Notes under the pieces: model-generated | The model's input: the letters and a program-made list of their open reading frames with translations, nothing else | What the model was told of the DNA's origin: nothing | The model's database searches: none | Shown here: one piece after another, positions 9,001 through 16,890 of the stretch | How the letters are laid out: each line of letters begins with the position of its first letter | Numbering within the stretch: position 1 is the first letter of the stretch | Assembly (NCBI GenBank): GCA_003671075.1 | Contig: QWPT01000017.1 | Coordinates: 1-58,613, forward strand | Source: Planctomycetota bacterium | Lineage (GTDB): Bacteria; Planctomycetota; Phycisphaerae; Phycisphaerales; SM1A02 | Length of the DNA stretch: 58,613 nucleotides | Reading direction: 5' to 3' | Program-made: the position numbers and the translations under genes

Positions 9001-9786
9001 CCGCATCGCATGGGATCGGTCCAACGAGCGATGATGACGGAGCGGCGTTTCGCGCGTCTGGTTGAACAGGTCGGCGATAGCCGCGATTGCGTGATGACTT
9101 TCTGCGGCGCGGGCGATCCGCTCTTGCATCCCGATGTCGCGCGATTCGTGCGGATGGCCAAGGACGGCGGTGTTCGCGGCGTACATCTGCGCACGGAACT
9201 GCTGGCGGAACCTGCGCTGATTGAGCAGGTCATCGAAGCGGGCGCGGATGTGTTCAGCGTTGAAATCGATGCGGACTGCGGCGATACCTATCGGCGCATG
9301 CACGGAATTGATCGATACCGCGATGTGATCGCCAACATGGAACGCGTGCTCGGAATGCGACGCCATCTGTCGGGCGTGGGCGGTGCAGGCGTGTACGCGA
9401 CTCCGTGGATTGTTCCGCGACTCCAGCGACGAGTGGAGAGCTACGAGGACATCGATGGCTTCTTCGACCGATGGCAACATCTGCTCGGGACGCCAGTGAT
9501 TGAAGGGGCCGCGCCCTTCGATGCCTCACCAGAGAATCCGCCTGATCCGCTTTCGAGCGCGCGCGCGCCGACGCGTTCGATGTGGCGTGAAATGTTGCGA
9601 CGGATGCTAGTGCTTTCGGACGGAACCGTTCCAATCTCTGAGCTCGATCTGCGTGGCGACCGCATCTTCACTCATGTCGATCGTGGACCGCTGCTGCAGG
9701 CGTGGCGCGATCTTGTCGCGCGCCGCAAGCAGATTCGCCGCGAGTTCGGCGAGGCCCATCAAGATCTCAGGACACGCATCCCATGA
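6010..9786 (+). CDS. MAF (DUF115) glycosyltransferase fused to NTP-transferase-like and cysteine-less radical-SAM-like domains
   Basis: With the ATG at 6010 the protein has 1258 residues. The first 500 residues match motility-associated-factor / DUF115 proteins: a helix LERNLAALSARNTDI, a Rossmann-like LGFGLGYHIAQL, and the core GIVVSAGPSLRRNLHLL with GQDLGFTDGVYYARG. MAF proteins transfer nonulosonic acids to flagellin, so the following neuA/B/C genes fit as the donor pathway. A helical linker is followed at about residue 700 by an SpsF-like nucleotidyltransferase fold (FLVPVDPWHGGLG). From about 975 there is a radical-SAM/SPASM-like region (CGAGDPLLHPDVARFV at about 1033, LSDGTVPISELDLRGD at about 1200), but no CxxxCxxC cluster motif and no SPASM cysteines are visible. 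The stop overlaps the neuA start by four bases. An earlier in-frame ATG at 5920 cannot be excluded. Confidence 0.85.
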   Translation: MASIPITHPSLSASSVGVGANASSDASSISPDDSTSVLLERNLAALSARNTDIVEAIRAAKALPIASALEWGSATDGSSVANYGGRALASRHAPREEATNFADAVDLREKAVVAVLGFGLGYHIAQLGDLICRTGLLVVLEPDIALLRAVLSKVDWSEAFQRTNILFFTGEEPLGRYSERFAGSDGILIQGVQIVEHPASRARVASVAKDFAKNLTETVRAARVTAATALARSAQTIRSILRNAPLYVGGEGLAPLAGIAKNRLGIVVSAGPSLRRNLHLLAKPGVRDNCVIIATQTVLKPLLAEGIRPHFVAALDWHQISRRFYEGLREQDVAQTTLILDPQANPVIAESYPGPVRTIAAPHLDALLGPLAREKAGDKGRLPSGATVAHLCYQIARFLGCNPVALIGQDLGFTDGVYYARGTAIDDVWAPELNPFNTIENLEWTRIVRHRSHLVKRQDVHGKSIFSDAQMETYLQRFEYFFLQDERRGLITIDATEGGVRKAGTEVQTLAQALSTYATEPIAEIPLASRARDVERIARAAKRLGEVLTDVRTIGTASRRTGDAIAQLVGATAKSQRDDKLWKTVETERTKVAERLDTLRLLDEFSQVGVLKRAKADRRIEHTRGISPEEKQVLQFDRDLANVRWLEESSTEYATVLEATIRRLNGSEVVEEPDEAAIAARADGALGRALGEASVTREVRAAFLVPVDPWHGGLGTPRSLGECLAGKTVIQWTLERLGRSREAASIVLLVPDGFDIDSLIDRSAIGLPIEIHRSQGTPFGPERAAIAAARLWSDSSWRGGIAGTTVYDEVLAPRVMYEAMTRLGVTAAVVVGPDWPLVCVVEDDGCDGLIRRHRTQPELMRIVFNQSPPGLCGLLVDRSLMSELAQGGRRSSVGWLLAYEPTRPQQDPISKDICVQIDHVVRQSLVRAVFDTPRNMIRMRRAIEPGLSERGGGVAGIEPRAAIDLLEHQLFDTVPYFTPQHLMIELNTGRQGSGASSPHRMGSVQRAMMTERRFARLVEQVGDSRDCVMTFCGAGDPLLHPDVARFVRMAKDGGVRGVHLRTELLAEPALIEQVIEAGADVFSVEIDADCGDTYRRMHGIDRYRDVIANMERVLGMRRHLSGVGGAGVYATPWIVPRLQRRVESYEDIDGFFDRWQHLLGTPVIEGAAPFDASPENPPDPLSSARAPTRSMWREMLRRMLVLSDGTVPISELDLRGDRIFTHVDRGPLLQAWRDLVARRKQIRREFGEAHQDLRTRIP

Positions 9787-10514
9787 CCGCGCCGAACAAC
9801 GCCAAGACCAACGACCACGTGCTCGCCGTCGTGATTGGTCGCGCAGGAAGCAAGGGACTTCCGCGCAAAAATGCGCTTGACATTGCTGGCGTGCCAATGA
9901 TCGCGCACACGATTCGTTTCGCGCGGGCGTCCCGTCGTATCGAACGCGTGATTGTTTCGACCGATGGCGATGAGATCGCACGCATCGCACGCTCAGAAGG
10001 CGTGGATGTTCATATGCGTCCAGAACAGTTGTCCAACGACAGTGCCACCGTCGACAGTGCAGTGCGCCATGCGGTCGACGCGAGCGCGTCGCCGGCGGGA
10101 ATCATCGTGATTCTTTATGGCAATGTGCCGGTGCGCCCCGCGGACCTTGCCGATCGCGCCATCGCGCGCCTCGTTGAAACGGGCGCTGACAGCGTGCAAA
10201 GTTACTACCGAGTGGGGAAGACCCATCCGTTCTGGATGTCCCGTCTTGACGAGTCGGGAAAGGTGACGCAGTTTGTTGAGAACCGCATCTACCGCAGGCA
10301 AGAACTTCCGCCCCTCTTCATGCCCGATGGTGGCGTAATCGCCGTTCGTCGCGCAAGTTTGTTCGATGTGTGCGAAGGCGAGCCGCATAAATTTTTTGGC
10401 AGCGATCGACGCGGAATTGAAACACGCGAGGGTGATGTGATCGACATCGATACCGCGTTGGACATGGCGGTTGCCGAGGCGATTCTTCTTGCACGCACGG
10501 AGGTACACGCATGA
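9783..10514 (+). CDS. neuA: CMP-nonulosonic acid (N-acylneuraminate) cytidylyltransferase
   Basis: The 243-residue protein shows the hallmarks of CMP-sialic acid synthetases: the nucleotide-binding start VIGRAGSKGLPRKNALDIAG, STDGDEIARIA, the acceptor-sugar region RIYRRQELPPLFMPDGGVIA, and the late acidic IDIDTALD motif that binds magnesium. It would activate the nonulosonic acid with CTP to the CMP-sugar used by the glycosyltransferase. The start ATG overlaps the MAF stop (ATGA) and its own stop overlaps the neuB start, which indicates translational coupling. Whether the substrate is Neu5Ac, legionaminate or pseudaminate cannot be decided from sequence alone, so the symbol is used in the general sense. 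Confidence 0.88.
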   Translation: MTAPNNAKTNDHVLAVVIGRAGSKGLPRKNALDIAGVPMIAHTIRFARASRRIERVIVSTDGDEIARIARSEGVDVHMRPEQLSNDSATVDSAVRHAVDASASPAGIIVILYGNVPVRPADLADRAIARLVETGADSVQSYYRVGKTHPFWMSRLDESGKVTQFVENRIYRRQELPPLFMPDGGVIAVRRASLFDVCEGEPHKFFGSDRRGIETREGDVIDIDTALDMAVAEAILLARTEVHA

Positions 10515-11584
10515 GCCAGTCGTCGATCAGGCTTGGTGGAAGAGTCGTTGCAGCGGGCGCGGATCCGTTCGTCATCGCCGAAATTGGCGTGAATCACGAT
10601 GGAAGCATTGATCGTGCGCGCGAGCTTGTGCTCGCGGCGAAGGCGGCAGGAGCGGACGCTGCCAAGTTTCAGATGTTTGACGCGCAGATGCTGATGTCGC
10701 GTGACGCCGTGTTGGCCGTGTACCAGCGCGAGCAAGGCGCGCGCGATCCACGCGAACTATTGAAGGGGCTGCAGTTGTCACCGGGGCAACTCGGCGAACT
10801 CGCCGAGTTGTGCATCTCGATTGGCATCGCGCCGATGGTGACGGTGTTCTCGCTGCCGCTGTTTGAATTTGCGCGGACGCAGCGTTGGAGCGCGTTTAAG
10901 ACCGCATCGCCCGACATCGTGAATTTGCCGCTGTTGCGCATGGCGGGCTCGATTGGAAAGCCGCTGGTTGTTTCGACGGGCGCAGCCAACCGGAGCGAGG
11001 TCGCGCAGGCGGCTCGTTGGCTTGCGCACCTCGGCGACCTTGCGTTCCTCCAGTGCACCAGCAGCTATCCAACGGCGGACGATTGCGCTGCGATCGGTGG
11101 TATGCACGAGATTCACGCGATCAGCGGGCGAGCCGTCGGCTACAGCGATCACACTGCGGCCACCGATACCGGAGCAATCGCCGTTGCCGCGGGCGCGTGC
11201 ATCCTCGAAAAGCACCTGACCTACGACCGCACGGCCAACGGCCCCGATCACGCCGCCAGCCTCGATTGCGTGCAGTTCGCCGAGTATGTGCGCCTCGCGC
11301 GCCGCGCTGGACGCATGGTGGGCACGAGCCGCAAGGAGTTGCAGGATGTGGAGCGCGATGTGCGGATGGTCAGCCGCCAATCGCTGGTGGCGGCGCGCGA
11401 TATCGCGGCAGGGGCGTTCATTGGCCCTGCCGATCTCGCGATTAAGCGACCGGGAACAGGCATCTGCGCGAGTCGTTTCGATGAAATCGTCGGGCGCCGT
11501 GCGACGCGAGCGATCGAGGCGGATCGCGTGCTGCATGATTCCGATGTGCTGTTGCGCGAAGGCGCTCGCGAGGTCGTTCGGTGA
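10511..11584 (+). CDS. neuB: N-acetylneuraminate (or legionaminate) synthase
   Basis: This 357-residue protein carries the NeuB TIM barrel: FVIAEIGVNHDGS near the N-terminus, AAKFQMF, the ECTSSYPT-type element (here QCTSSYPT), GYSDHT, and EKHLTYDRTANGPDH with the conserved acidic and His residues. A C-terminal SAF (antifreeze-like) domain follows, from about residue 295 (SLVAARDIAAGAFI). The enzyme condenses phosphoenolpyruvate with ManNAc or a diamino analogue to make a nine-carbon acid in the cytoplasm. Length is normal. It overlaps its upstream neighbour by four bases and its downstream neighbour by four bases, so the three synthesis genes are expressed as one coupled unit with the MAF gene. 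Confidence 0.92.
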   Translation: MSQSSIRLGGRVVAAGADPFVIAEIGVNHDGSIDRARELVLAAKAAGADAAKFQMFDAQMLMSRDAVLAVYQREQGARDPRELLKGLQLSPGQLGELAELCISIGIAPMVTVFSLPLFEFARTQRWSAFKTASPDIVNLPLLRMAGSIGKPLVVSTGAANRSEVAQAARWLAHLGDLAFLQCTSSYPTADDCAAIGGMHEIHAISGRAVGYSDHTAATDTGAIAVAAGACILEKHLTYDRTANGPDHAASLDCVQFAEYVRLARRAGRMVGTSRKELQDVERDVRMVSRQSLVAARDIAAGAFIGPADLAIKRPGTGICASRFDEIVGRRATRAIEADRVLHDSDVLLREGAREVVR

Positions 11585-12693
11585 GGCGCATCGCAGTCGT
11601 CACTGGAACGCGGGCGGAGTGGGGGCTGCTTCGTCCAGTTTGTGAGGCGATTGGTGCAGAGCGCGCGCTTTCATTGCATGTTGTTGCTGGCGGTGCGCAC
11701 ATGCTCGCGCCAGCGCGGACCATCGACGAGGTTCGCGCGTTCGCGCCTGGACTCAGCGAATTTTCGATGCAGGTTGCCGGCGAGTTTGGCCGCAGCGCCG
11801 ATGCGCGGGCGCTCGGACGGGGAATCGTCGCGCTGTCGGACATCTTTTCAACGCTCGCACCGGATGTCGTTGTCGTGCTCGGTGATCGCATCGAAGCGTT
11901 TGCGGCGGCGAGCGCAGCGGCGGTCGGCGGAATGCGCGTGGCGCACATTCATGGCGGCGATCGCGCGGAAGGCGTGGCTGACGAGTCGATGCGTCATGCG
12001 ATCACCAAGCTTGCGCACATCCACTTTCCCGCTTCGGCCGAGAGCGCGCAACGCATCCTCGCACTCGGAGAACAGGCTGCCACTGTGCATTTCGTTGGTT
12101 CGCCTTCCATCGATGGTCTCGACGCGATCAGTCCCATCGACGACGAGCGCTACCGCGACCTTGGCTCACCAGAGTTTGTGTTTCTGATGCATCCGTGCGC
12201 GCGCGGCGACGAGATTGAGCACTCCGACGCCGCGGCGATTCTTGACGCAGCGACTGCGCGCGGTCGCGTGCTGGCGTTATCGCCGAACAGTGACCCTGGT
12301 CGGGTGGGAATTGTCCGCGCCATTGCCGAGCGTTGCGATCGCCTGCGCATTGCCGAGCATCTTCCCCGTGCGCAATTCGTGGCGTTACTCAAGCGTCCGG
12401 AGATTCGCGCGTTGGTTGGGAATTCAAGCGCGGGCATCATCGAAGCTTCGGCGCTGGGAACGCGCGTGATCGACATCGGTCGGCGTCAGCGTGGACGCGA
12501 GCGCGCAACGGCGGTGGTCGGATGCGCCGTCGCCGAACCAACTGCACTTGACGAGGCTTTCTCGGCACTTGATTTCGTCCCCGATCATGCGACCCACCCG
12601 TATGGTGATGGCGGCGCCAGTGCGCGCATTGCCCGACAACTCGCCGAATTCGACGAGTCGCGACATCCGTTGGCAAAGCTCAACGCCTTCTGA
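11581..12693 (+). CDS. neuC: UDP-GlcNAc (or UDP-diNAcBac) 2-epimerase, hydrolysing
   Basis: A GTG start overlapping the neuB stop (GTGA) gives 370 residues. The protein begins RRIAVVTGTRAEWGLLRPV, the NeuC-type N-terminus, and contains VVVLGDRIEAFAAA, HIHGGDRAEG followed by ADESMRHAITKLAH, PNSDPG and GNSSAGIIEAS. These are the UDP-sugar-binding elements of hydrolysing 2-epimerases (GT-B fold). It would release UDP and a ManNAc-type sugar, the substrate for NeuB. Together NeuC, NeuB and NeuA would form a complete route from UDP-HexNAc to a CMP-nonulosonic acid. The homologous LegG enzyme uses UDP-N,N'-diacetylbacillosamine, and the sequence cannot separate the two. No genes for making diacetylbacillosamine are seen in this window. 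Confidence 0.9.
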   Translation: MRRIAVVTGTRAEWGLLRPVCEAIGAERALSLHVVAGGAHMLAPARTIDEVRAFAPGLSEFSMQVAGEFGRSADARALGRGIVALSDIFSTLAPDVVVVLGDRIEAFAAASAAAVGGMRVAHIHGGDRAEGVADESMRHAITKLAHIHFPASAESAQRILALGEQAATVHFVGSPSIDGLDAISPIDDERYRDLGSPEFVFLMHPCARGDEIEHSDAAAILDAATARGRVLALSPNSDPGRVGIVRAIAERCDRLRIAEHLPRAQFVALLKRPEIRALVGNSSAGIIEASALGTRVIDIGRRQRGRERATAVVGCAVAEPTALDEAFSALDFVPDHATHPYGDGGASARIARQLAEFDESRHPLAKLNAF

Positions 12694-12886
12694 TCACCGC
12701 CGTCGGCACGGTTTCATCTGTGCAGGCAGGTCCAGATATTGCAGAGGTGATGACCGTGGAATTGCGCTGCCTTGCGCCTTCTGTGGGCGCCGCGTCAATC
12801 ACGCCCACGATTTGTCCGATCAAACCCTCGGCTTTCCACCTTGCGGCAAGGATCGGAAGAGCACTTTCGCAGGAAGGAACTCGCAG

Positions 12887-13783
12887 GTGACCATGATGCA
12901 AGCTCAGTCATATGACGCACACATGCTGGTAGCGCATGCGGCCGTGAAACAGCTCAGCCACATTGCCACTTTGCCCGAGGTCACTCTGGGCATCATCGAG
13001 CTCGTGGAGAATCCGAACTCGAGCGCGCACGATCTGAATCAGCTGATTGGCCGGGATCCCGCGCTTTCGGCGCGCATTCTCAAGGTCGTGAACAGCGCGT
13101 TCTACGGTCTTCCACGACAAATCGGATCGATCAATCGCGCGATCTCGATGCTGGGCCTCAACGCCGTCAAGAACATTGCGATCGCCGCCAGTCTCGCCAA
13201 ACTGTTTCGTGGCGGCGCGCTTTGCGACCGTTTCGATGCCAAGGAACTTTGGGATCACTCGATTGCCGTGGCAACCGCGGCGCGCTTGCTCGCCAAAGAA
13301 GCCCGCATGAGTTCGGGCGATGAAGCGTTTCTCGGTGGGCTTATGCATGACATCGGCATCATGGTTGCGCTGCAGTCCGACCGCGCCAAGTTGGTGCAGG
13401 TGTTCAGCGACATGCAGTTTGATGGCAACGGTAAACCGCTGATCGACTTTCGCATGGCGGAGCGCGCGGTTTACGGCGCCGACCACTGCCACTTCGGCGA
13501 GGCGCTTTGTGAGCAGTGGAAATTCCCGCGTTCGCTGGCACTCTCCTGTGGTCATCACCACGATCCGCTCTGTGCACCCGCTGAATCGCGGCAGATCCCC
13601 TGGCTTATCTTCGTCGCCGAGCGTCTGGCGACCGAGGGCGGTGGTTTCGCCATCGACATTCTTGACCGATCGATTCCGCGCGAAGCCCTTGAATCACTGG
13701 GAATCGGCGCTCCGCAACTCGATGCGGTGCGCTCGCAACTGGCTGAAAAGCTCGCCGAGGCTCAGGCCACTCTTTCGGTGTAA
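12887..13783 (+). CDS. HDOD-domain protein
   Basis: The protein of 298 residues consists mainly of an HDOD domain: SHIATLPEVTLGIIELVENPNSS, LIGRDPALSARILKVVNSAFYG, INRAISMLGLNAVKNI and the later GLMHDIGIM. HDOD proteins are non-enzymatic relatives of HD phosphohydrolases, used in signalling that often involves cyclic di-GMP or motility. The GTG at 12887 is preceded by AGGAAGG at a nine-base gap; an ATG two codons later is the alternative. It stands alone after neuC with 193 bases between them that hold no recognisable gene. A link with the surface glycosylation or motility cassette next door is only suggested by position. Confidence 0.85.
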   Translation: MTMMQAQSYDAHMLVAHAAVKQLSHIATLPEVTLGIIELVENPNSSAHDLNQLIGRDPALSARILKVVNSAFYGLPRQIGSINRAISMLGLNAVKNIAIAASLAKLFRGGALCDRFDAKELWDHSIAVATAARLLAKEARMSSGDEAFLGGLMHDIGIMVALQSDRAKLVQVFSDMQFDGNGKPLIDFRMAERAVYGADHCHFGEALCEQWKFPRSLALSCGHHHDPLCAPAESRQIPWLIFVAERLATEGGGFAIDILDRSIPREALESLGIGAPQLDAVRSQLAEKLAEAQATLSV

Positions 13784-13843
13784 ACGCTCGAGCTCCCGGC
13801 GCGCGCTCTGGCAAGACGTGCCTTGCCCGCGTAGGATCGCAAT

Positions 13844-14566
13844 ATGGCCTCGTCGGTCCAAATCGATTTTTCCCGCCCGATCGCGCTCTTTCCGTTGCCG
13901 TCGGTGGTGGTCTATCCACACACCGCCGAGTGGATCGTTGCGTTTGAGCCGCGTTACCGCCAATTGGTCGAGGACTGCCTGCGTGCGCACGGCGATGGAC
14001 CGCTGCTCGATGCAGCACCAATCGCGATGGCGACCTACGCGGGACGCGCATGGAGCGGCGAGCGCATTGGCGAGCCGCCGCTGCGCACGGCGGTGTGCGT
14101 GGCAAAGATCGTCGACCAGCGTTCTCTCCCCGATGGACGCCATCAGCTTCTCTTGCACGGATTTAGCCGCGCGCGCATCGATGTCATTGCGGAACCCGAG
14201 GGGCGTCGGCTCTATCGGCTTGCACGACTTTCGCCGGTCGATCGCAAGAACGGTGCGCCACGGTGGATGCCCGGTCTCGAGGCCGAGATCGCGACGCTTG
14301 TTTCGCGGGGAAATCTGCTTCGCATGCAGCAACTCGATCCGGTGCGTGATTGGATTCGCAGGGGAAATGTTCCTACCGAGTTCATTGTCGAACAGTTGCT
14401 CATGATGCTTTCGCGCGGGGATGATGCGCGCTACCAGCTTCTTGCCGAGCCGAGCGGCCGAACCCGTGCGCGATTCGCGCTGAGTGAGTTGACGTATCTC
14501 GCGAACCTGCTCGATCGTGCGGCGGAGCGCGCGGCTCCCGCGGGTCGCGGGATTTCAGCGAACTGA
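13844..14566 (+). CDS. LON substrate-binding-domain protein
   Basis: The 240-residue protein lacks the ATPase and peptidase parts of Lon and consists of the N-terminal LON/PUA-like domain. It shows FPLPSVVVYPHTAEWIVAFEPRYRQLVEDCL, then VCVAKIVDQRSLPDGRHQLLLHGFSRARI, a pattern close to F-P-L-x-x-x-V-x-P-x-x-x-x-x-L-x-I-F-E-x-R-Y-x-x-M. A helical bundle forms the C-terminal half. Stand-alone proteins of this type are common in bacteria, and their biochemical role is not established. A possible -10-like TAGGAT lies 5 bases upstream of the ATG. The 3' end overlaps the 3' end of the convergent cyclophilin-like gene by 12 bases. Confidence 0.85.
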   Translation: MASSVQIDFSRPIALFPLPSVVVYPHTAEWIVAFEPRYRQLVEDCLRAHGDGPLLDAAPIAMATYAGRAWSGERIGEPPLRTAVCVAKIVDQRSLPDGRHQLLLHGFSRARIDVIAEPEGRRLYRLARLSPVDRKNGAPRWMPGLEAEIATLVSRGNLLRMQQLDPVRDWIRRGNVPTEFIVEQLLMMLSRGDDARYQLLAEPSGRTRARFALSELTYLANLLDRAAERAAPAGRGISAN

Positions 14567-15178
14567 GCCTACGTTCGCCGCATCAATGGCGGCGTCCCAA
14601 TCGACTAACTCCTTGGCGAACCTCTTGCGTAACGCGCTGGAATCGCCCTCGATCCGAATGTCGGTGACCGTTTCACCTTCGCTCAAGTTGCGCATGACCT
14701 CAAGCCCTTCCACAACCACACCGAACACGCAGTACACGAGATTCCATCGATCCTGCTCTTTAACGGTTATGAAAATACGGTTCGGCTTGGCGCGGCCATT
14801 CTTGTCCTCAGTGGTGTTGGACGCGCAGAGTCGGCCGCCTACATCAAACATGAGCTTGGGCGAGTATTCGTGGGGCACGGAGAAAAGCGGAATGCTGTCA
14901 CCGAGTTGACGCACGACGGGTGAGAAGTCCGTCCATGGGCGGCCGTTGAAGTAGCCACGCTCGACGAGATTGATGAAACTCATCGAGAGCCGCGGCGCTT
15001 CCTTGGTCGCGAGCCGAATGCGTACGACGCCTGAGGGCTGGTTGATCACCGCGAAAACTTCGGTCGCCACTGCGGGAACCGCCGCGGGTGTTTCTTTCGA
15101 ATCGGCGCAAGCAGAGCCGACCAAGGCGACGACGGAGAGAAGCAGCGCAAGCGCCACGGCACGGAGGAGCGAATTCAT
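14555..15178 (-). CDS. Cyclophilin-like lipoprotein with altered active site
   Basis: The 207-residue protein begins with a lipoprotein signal (AVALALLLSVVALVGSAC, Cys of the lipobox at about residue 24). The rest resembles a cyclophilin-type peptidyl-prolyl isomerase: VVRIRLATKEAPRLSMSFINLVERGYFNGRPW, later LVYCVFGVVVEGLEVM (the usual F-G-x-V-x-x-G-x-x-V). The canonical F-H-R-V-I ... F-M-x-Q-G-G-D-P stretch is replaced by WTDFSPVVRQLGDS, so the catalytic Arg and the FMxQGG motif are not preserved. It may therefore be a binding protein rather than an isomerase. A TTG at 15184 is an alternative start; the ATG at 15178 lies two bases after the stop of the gene upstream, so the two are co-transcribed. 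Confidence 0.75.
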   Translation of the reverse strand: MNSLLRAVALALLLSVVALVGSACADSKETPAAVPAVATEVFAVINQPSGVVRIRLATKEAPRLSMSFINLVERGYFNGRPWTDFSPVVRQLGDSIPLFSVPHEYSPKLMFDVGGRLCASNTTEDKNGRAKPNRIFITVKEQDRWNLVYCVFGVVVEGLEVMRNLSEGETVTDIRIEGDSSALRKRFAKELVDWDAAIDAANVGSVR

Positions 15179-15180
15179 GT

Positions 15181-16851
15181 TCAATTGCCTGTGTTACGCC
15201 GTGTTCCGCGTGAGCCGCGACTTGTGCGCGCGGGTTGCTCGGAGGCCGGTGATTCAGTCGCATCAGCGGGAGGTTGCCCAGCCGGCGCGGGTTTGGCATC
15301 CGCGCCGCCAATGGGTGTGGGCGCGGACGGTGCGGTGGTGGGCGGTTGGGAAAACAGGTTGTTTTGAGCGTTGGTTCCTGGTCCGTCCGCAAGCGATTCA
15401 ATCCGTGCGACCAGTGATTTTCGGTCGAAGACATCGGCGCGTTCAAGCGAATCCGTCGTGTAGAGCGCGTCGTTCAGCCTTGCGGCGGTCGCGGGCTCGA
15501 GATCACCGATCATCGCGCGCAGCCGTTGCAGCGCGTCTTTCACAACGAGTCGACGCTTGTGTTGAGCATCGATGGTGGCAATGCGCGCGTCGATTTCCGC
15601 GGTCATTGCGTCCTTGCTTCGGATCGCCAATCTCGGCAGAACGAGATCGGCGGCTTCGCATGACTCTCGCGAAAGCGGCTCAAGACGCTGGTAGGAGGTC
15701 TCAAGCGCATCGAGCAGCGCGGTGTCGTGTTCGTCGCTGAAACTGGGGAGTGCGAGAGTCTCCTCGACCATACGCGAGAGCAAGCGCTCGTCTTCGAACA
15801 ACTCGGGATGGAGCGTGCGCTGCCAGAACTCGACGAGTCGGCGCCCATCGCGCGGCTGCAGGCGGGCGCGGATGCGGGCGAGTGTGTCGAATTGAATCGT
15901 GCGTATCGCGAGCTCGCTGGCAAAGTCGGCGTCGTCGAGCGTGGCGAGTTGGATCTCGACACCTTCGGTGATTTCCACGGGCGCATAGCGCCAAAGTGTG
16001 CCCGCGGTGGTCTCGATGATCGCGCGGGAACTATCTGCCTCGCGCAGGATCCGCGTGCGTTGGGCGAAGGCGTTCGCAAGCGCACTGGCGTATGCGCCAA
16101 GAATCGGTTCAAGCGCCGTTTGAGTTTCGGAATCGAGTTTGGTCTGCGCGAGCAGTTCCAGAAGGGTCACGCGCGTCGAAGGAAGCAGGGCGTCCTTGGG
16201 AAGCTGCTCGAGCCGCCAGGCCAACATCGACTTGGAGTAATTTGTCTTCTGCTCCGCGGAAATCGCGCCTTCCACCAGATCGAGGAGCTTTCGTTCGGCG
16301 GTGTTGGCGTTGCGTGCGGAGAGGTCGCGCAAGGCCATGAGCGCTACGAGCTCGGGTGTGGAGCGCGTGATGAACACCTCGCGCGCGGCGTCGAAGTTGA
16401 ACGCGGCGGGAAGTAGCCGCAGGATTTGGCGGGCGGCCGTCTCGTTCTGCTTCTCGAGCGAAGTCGCGTAGAGCGTGTGGGCGTCGAGAAGTTGGGCGTT
16501 GGCGGCGAGCGGCGCGTCGATCGATCCCAGAAATGTGACGAAACGCGGGCGCTCCATCGGCCGCGGGATCAGCGACTTCCGAAGTGCATCCTCGGCGTTC
16601 GTGCGTGCGCGATCACGACGGTCCGCAGTGGATTCTTTGGCGGCGGGAACAGCCGATGCACCTTGCGGCGTGGATGTTGAGGTGGACGGCGCGCCGCCGG
16701 TCCCAGAGGGAAGCGCGGGCGCAGGGCGTGGATTTGCCGTTGAAGCGGCCGAATCTTGTGCGTTTAGGAACGCAGGCGACGCGGTCATGGTCGCCGCAAG
16801 GGCCGCAACGAGCGCGGCGGCGGGAAGGCTTTGGATCGTGCCTCTCATCAT
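15181..16851 (-). CDS. Exported protein of unknown function
   Basis: From the ATG at 16851 the protein has 556 residues. It begins with a signal peptide (hydrophobic stretch AALVAALAATMTASPAFLNAQ), then a Pro/Ser/Thr/Ala-rich low-complexity linker (about residues 30-75), and a long mostly alpha-helical body with many Ala, Leu, Glu and Arg residues. The C-terminus is again rich in Pro and Ala and ends with RTSRGSRGTRRNTGN, a basic tail. I recognise no domain. The helical body resembles repeat-type solenoids but no clear period was found by eye. It is placed two bases upstream of the cyclophilin-like lipoprotein, so both may act in the periplasm. The EVE gene diverges from it across 39 bases. 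Confidence 0.7.
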   Translation of the reverse strand: MMRGTIQSLPAAALVAALAATMTASPAFLNAQDSAASTANPRPAPALPSGTGGAPSTSTSTPQGASAVPAAKESTADRRDRARTNAEDALRKSLIPRPMERPRFVTFLGSIDAPLAANAQLLDAHTLYATSLEKQNETAARQILRLLPAAFNFDAAREVFITRSTPELVALMALRDLSARNANTAERKLLDLVEGAISAEQKTNYSKSMLAWRLEQLPKDALLPSTRVTLLELLAQTKLDSETQTALEPILGAYASALANAFAQRTRILREADSSRAIIETTAGTLWRYAPVEITEGVEIQLATLDDADFASELAIRTIQFDTLARIRARLQPRDGRRLVEFWQRTLHPELFEDERLLSRMVEETLALPSFSDEHDTALLDALETSYQRLEPLSRESCEAADLVLPRLAIRSKDAMTAEIDARIATIDAQHKRRLVVKDALQRLRAMIGDLEPATAARLNDALYTTDSLERADVFDRKSLVARIESLADGPGTNAQNNLFSQPPTTAPSAPTPIGGADAKPAPAGQPPADATESPASEQPARTSRGSRGTRRNTGN

Positions 16852-16890
16852 CACAGTGTAAATCGACCGATTCACCGCTACGCTTCGGAA

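Noticed and set aside
7888-9480. 530-codon minus-strand frame inside the MAF gene
   Set aside because: It lies within recognisable MAF, SpsF-like and radical-SAM-like coding; composition typical of a shadow.
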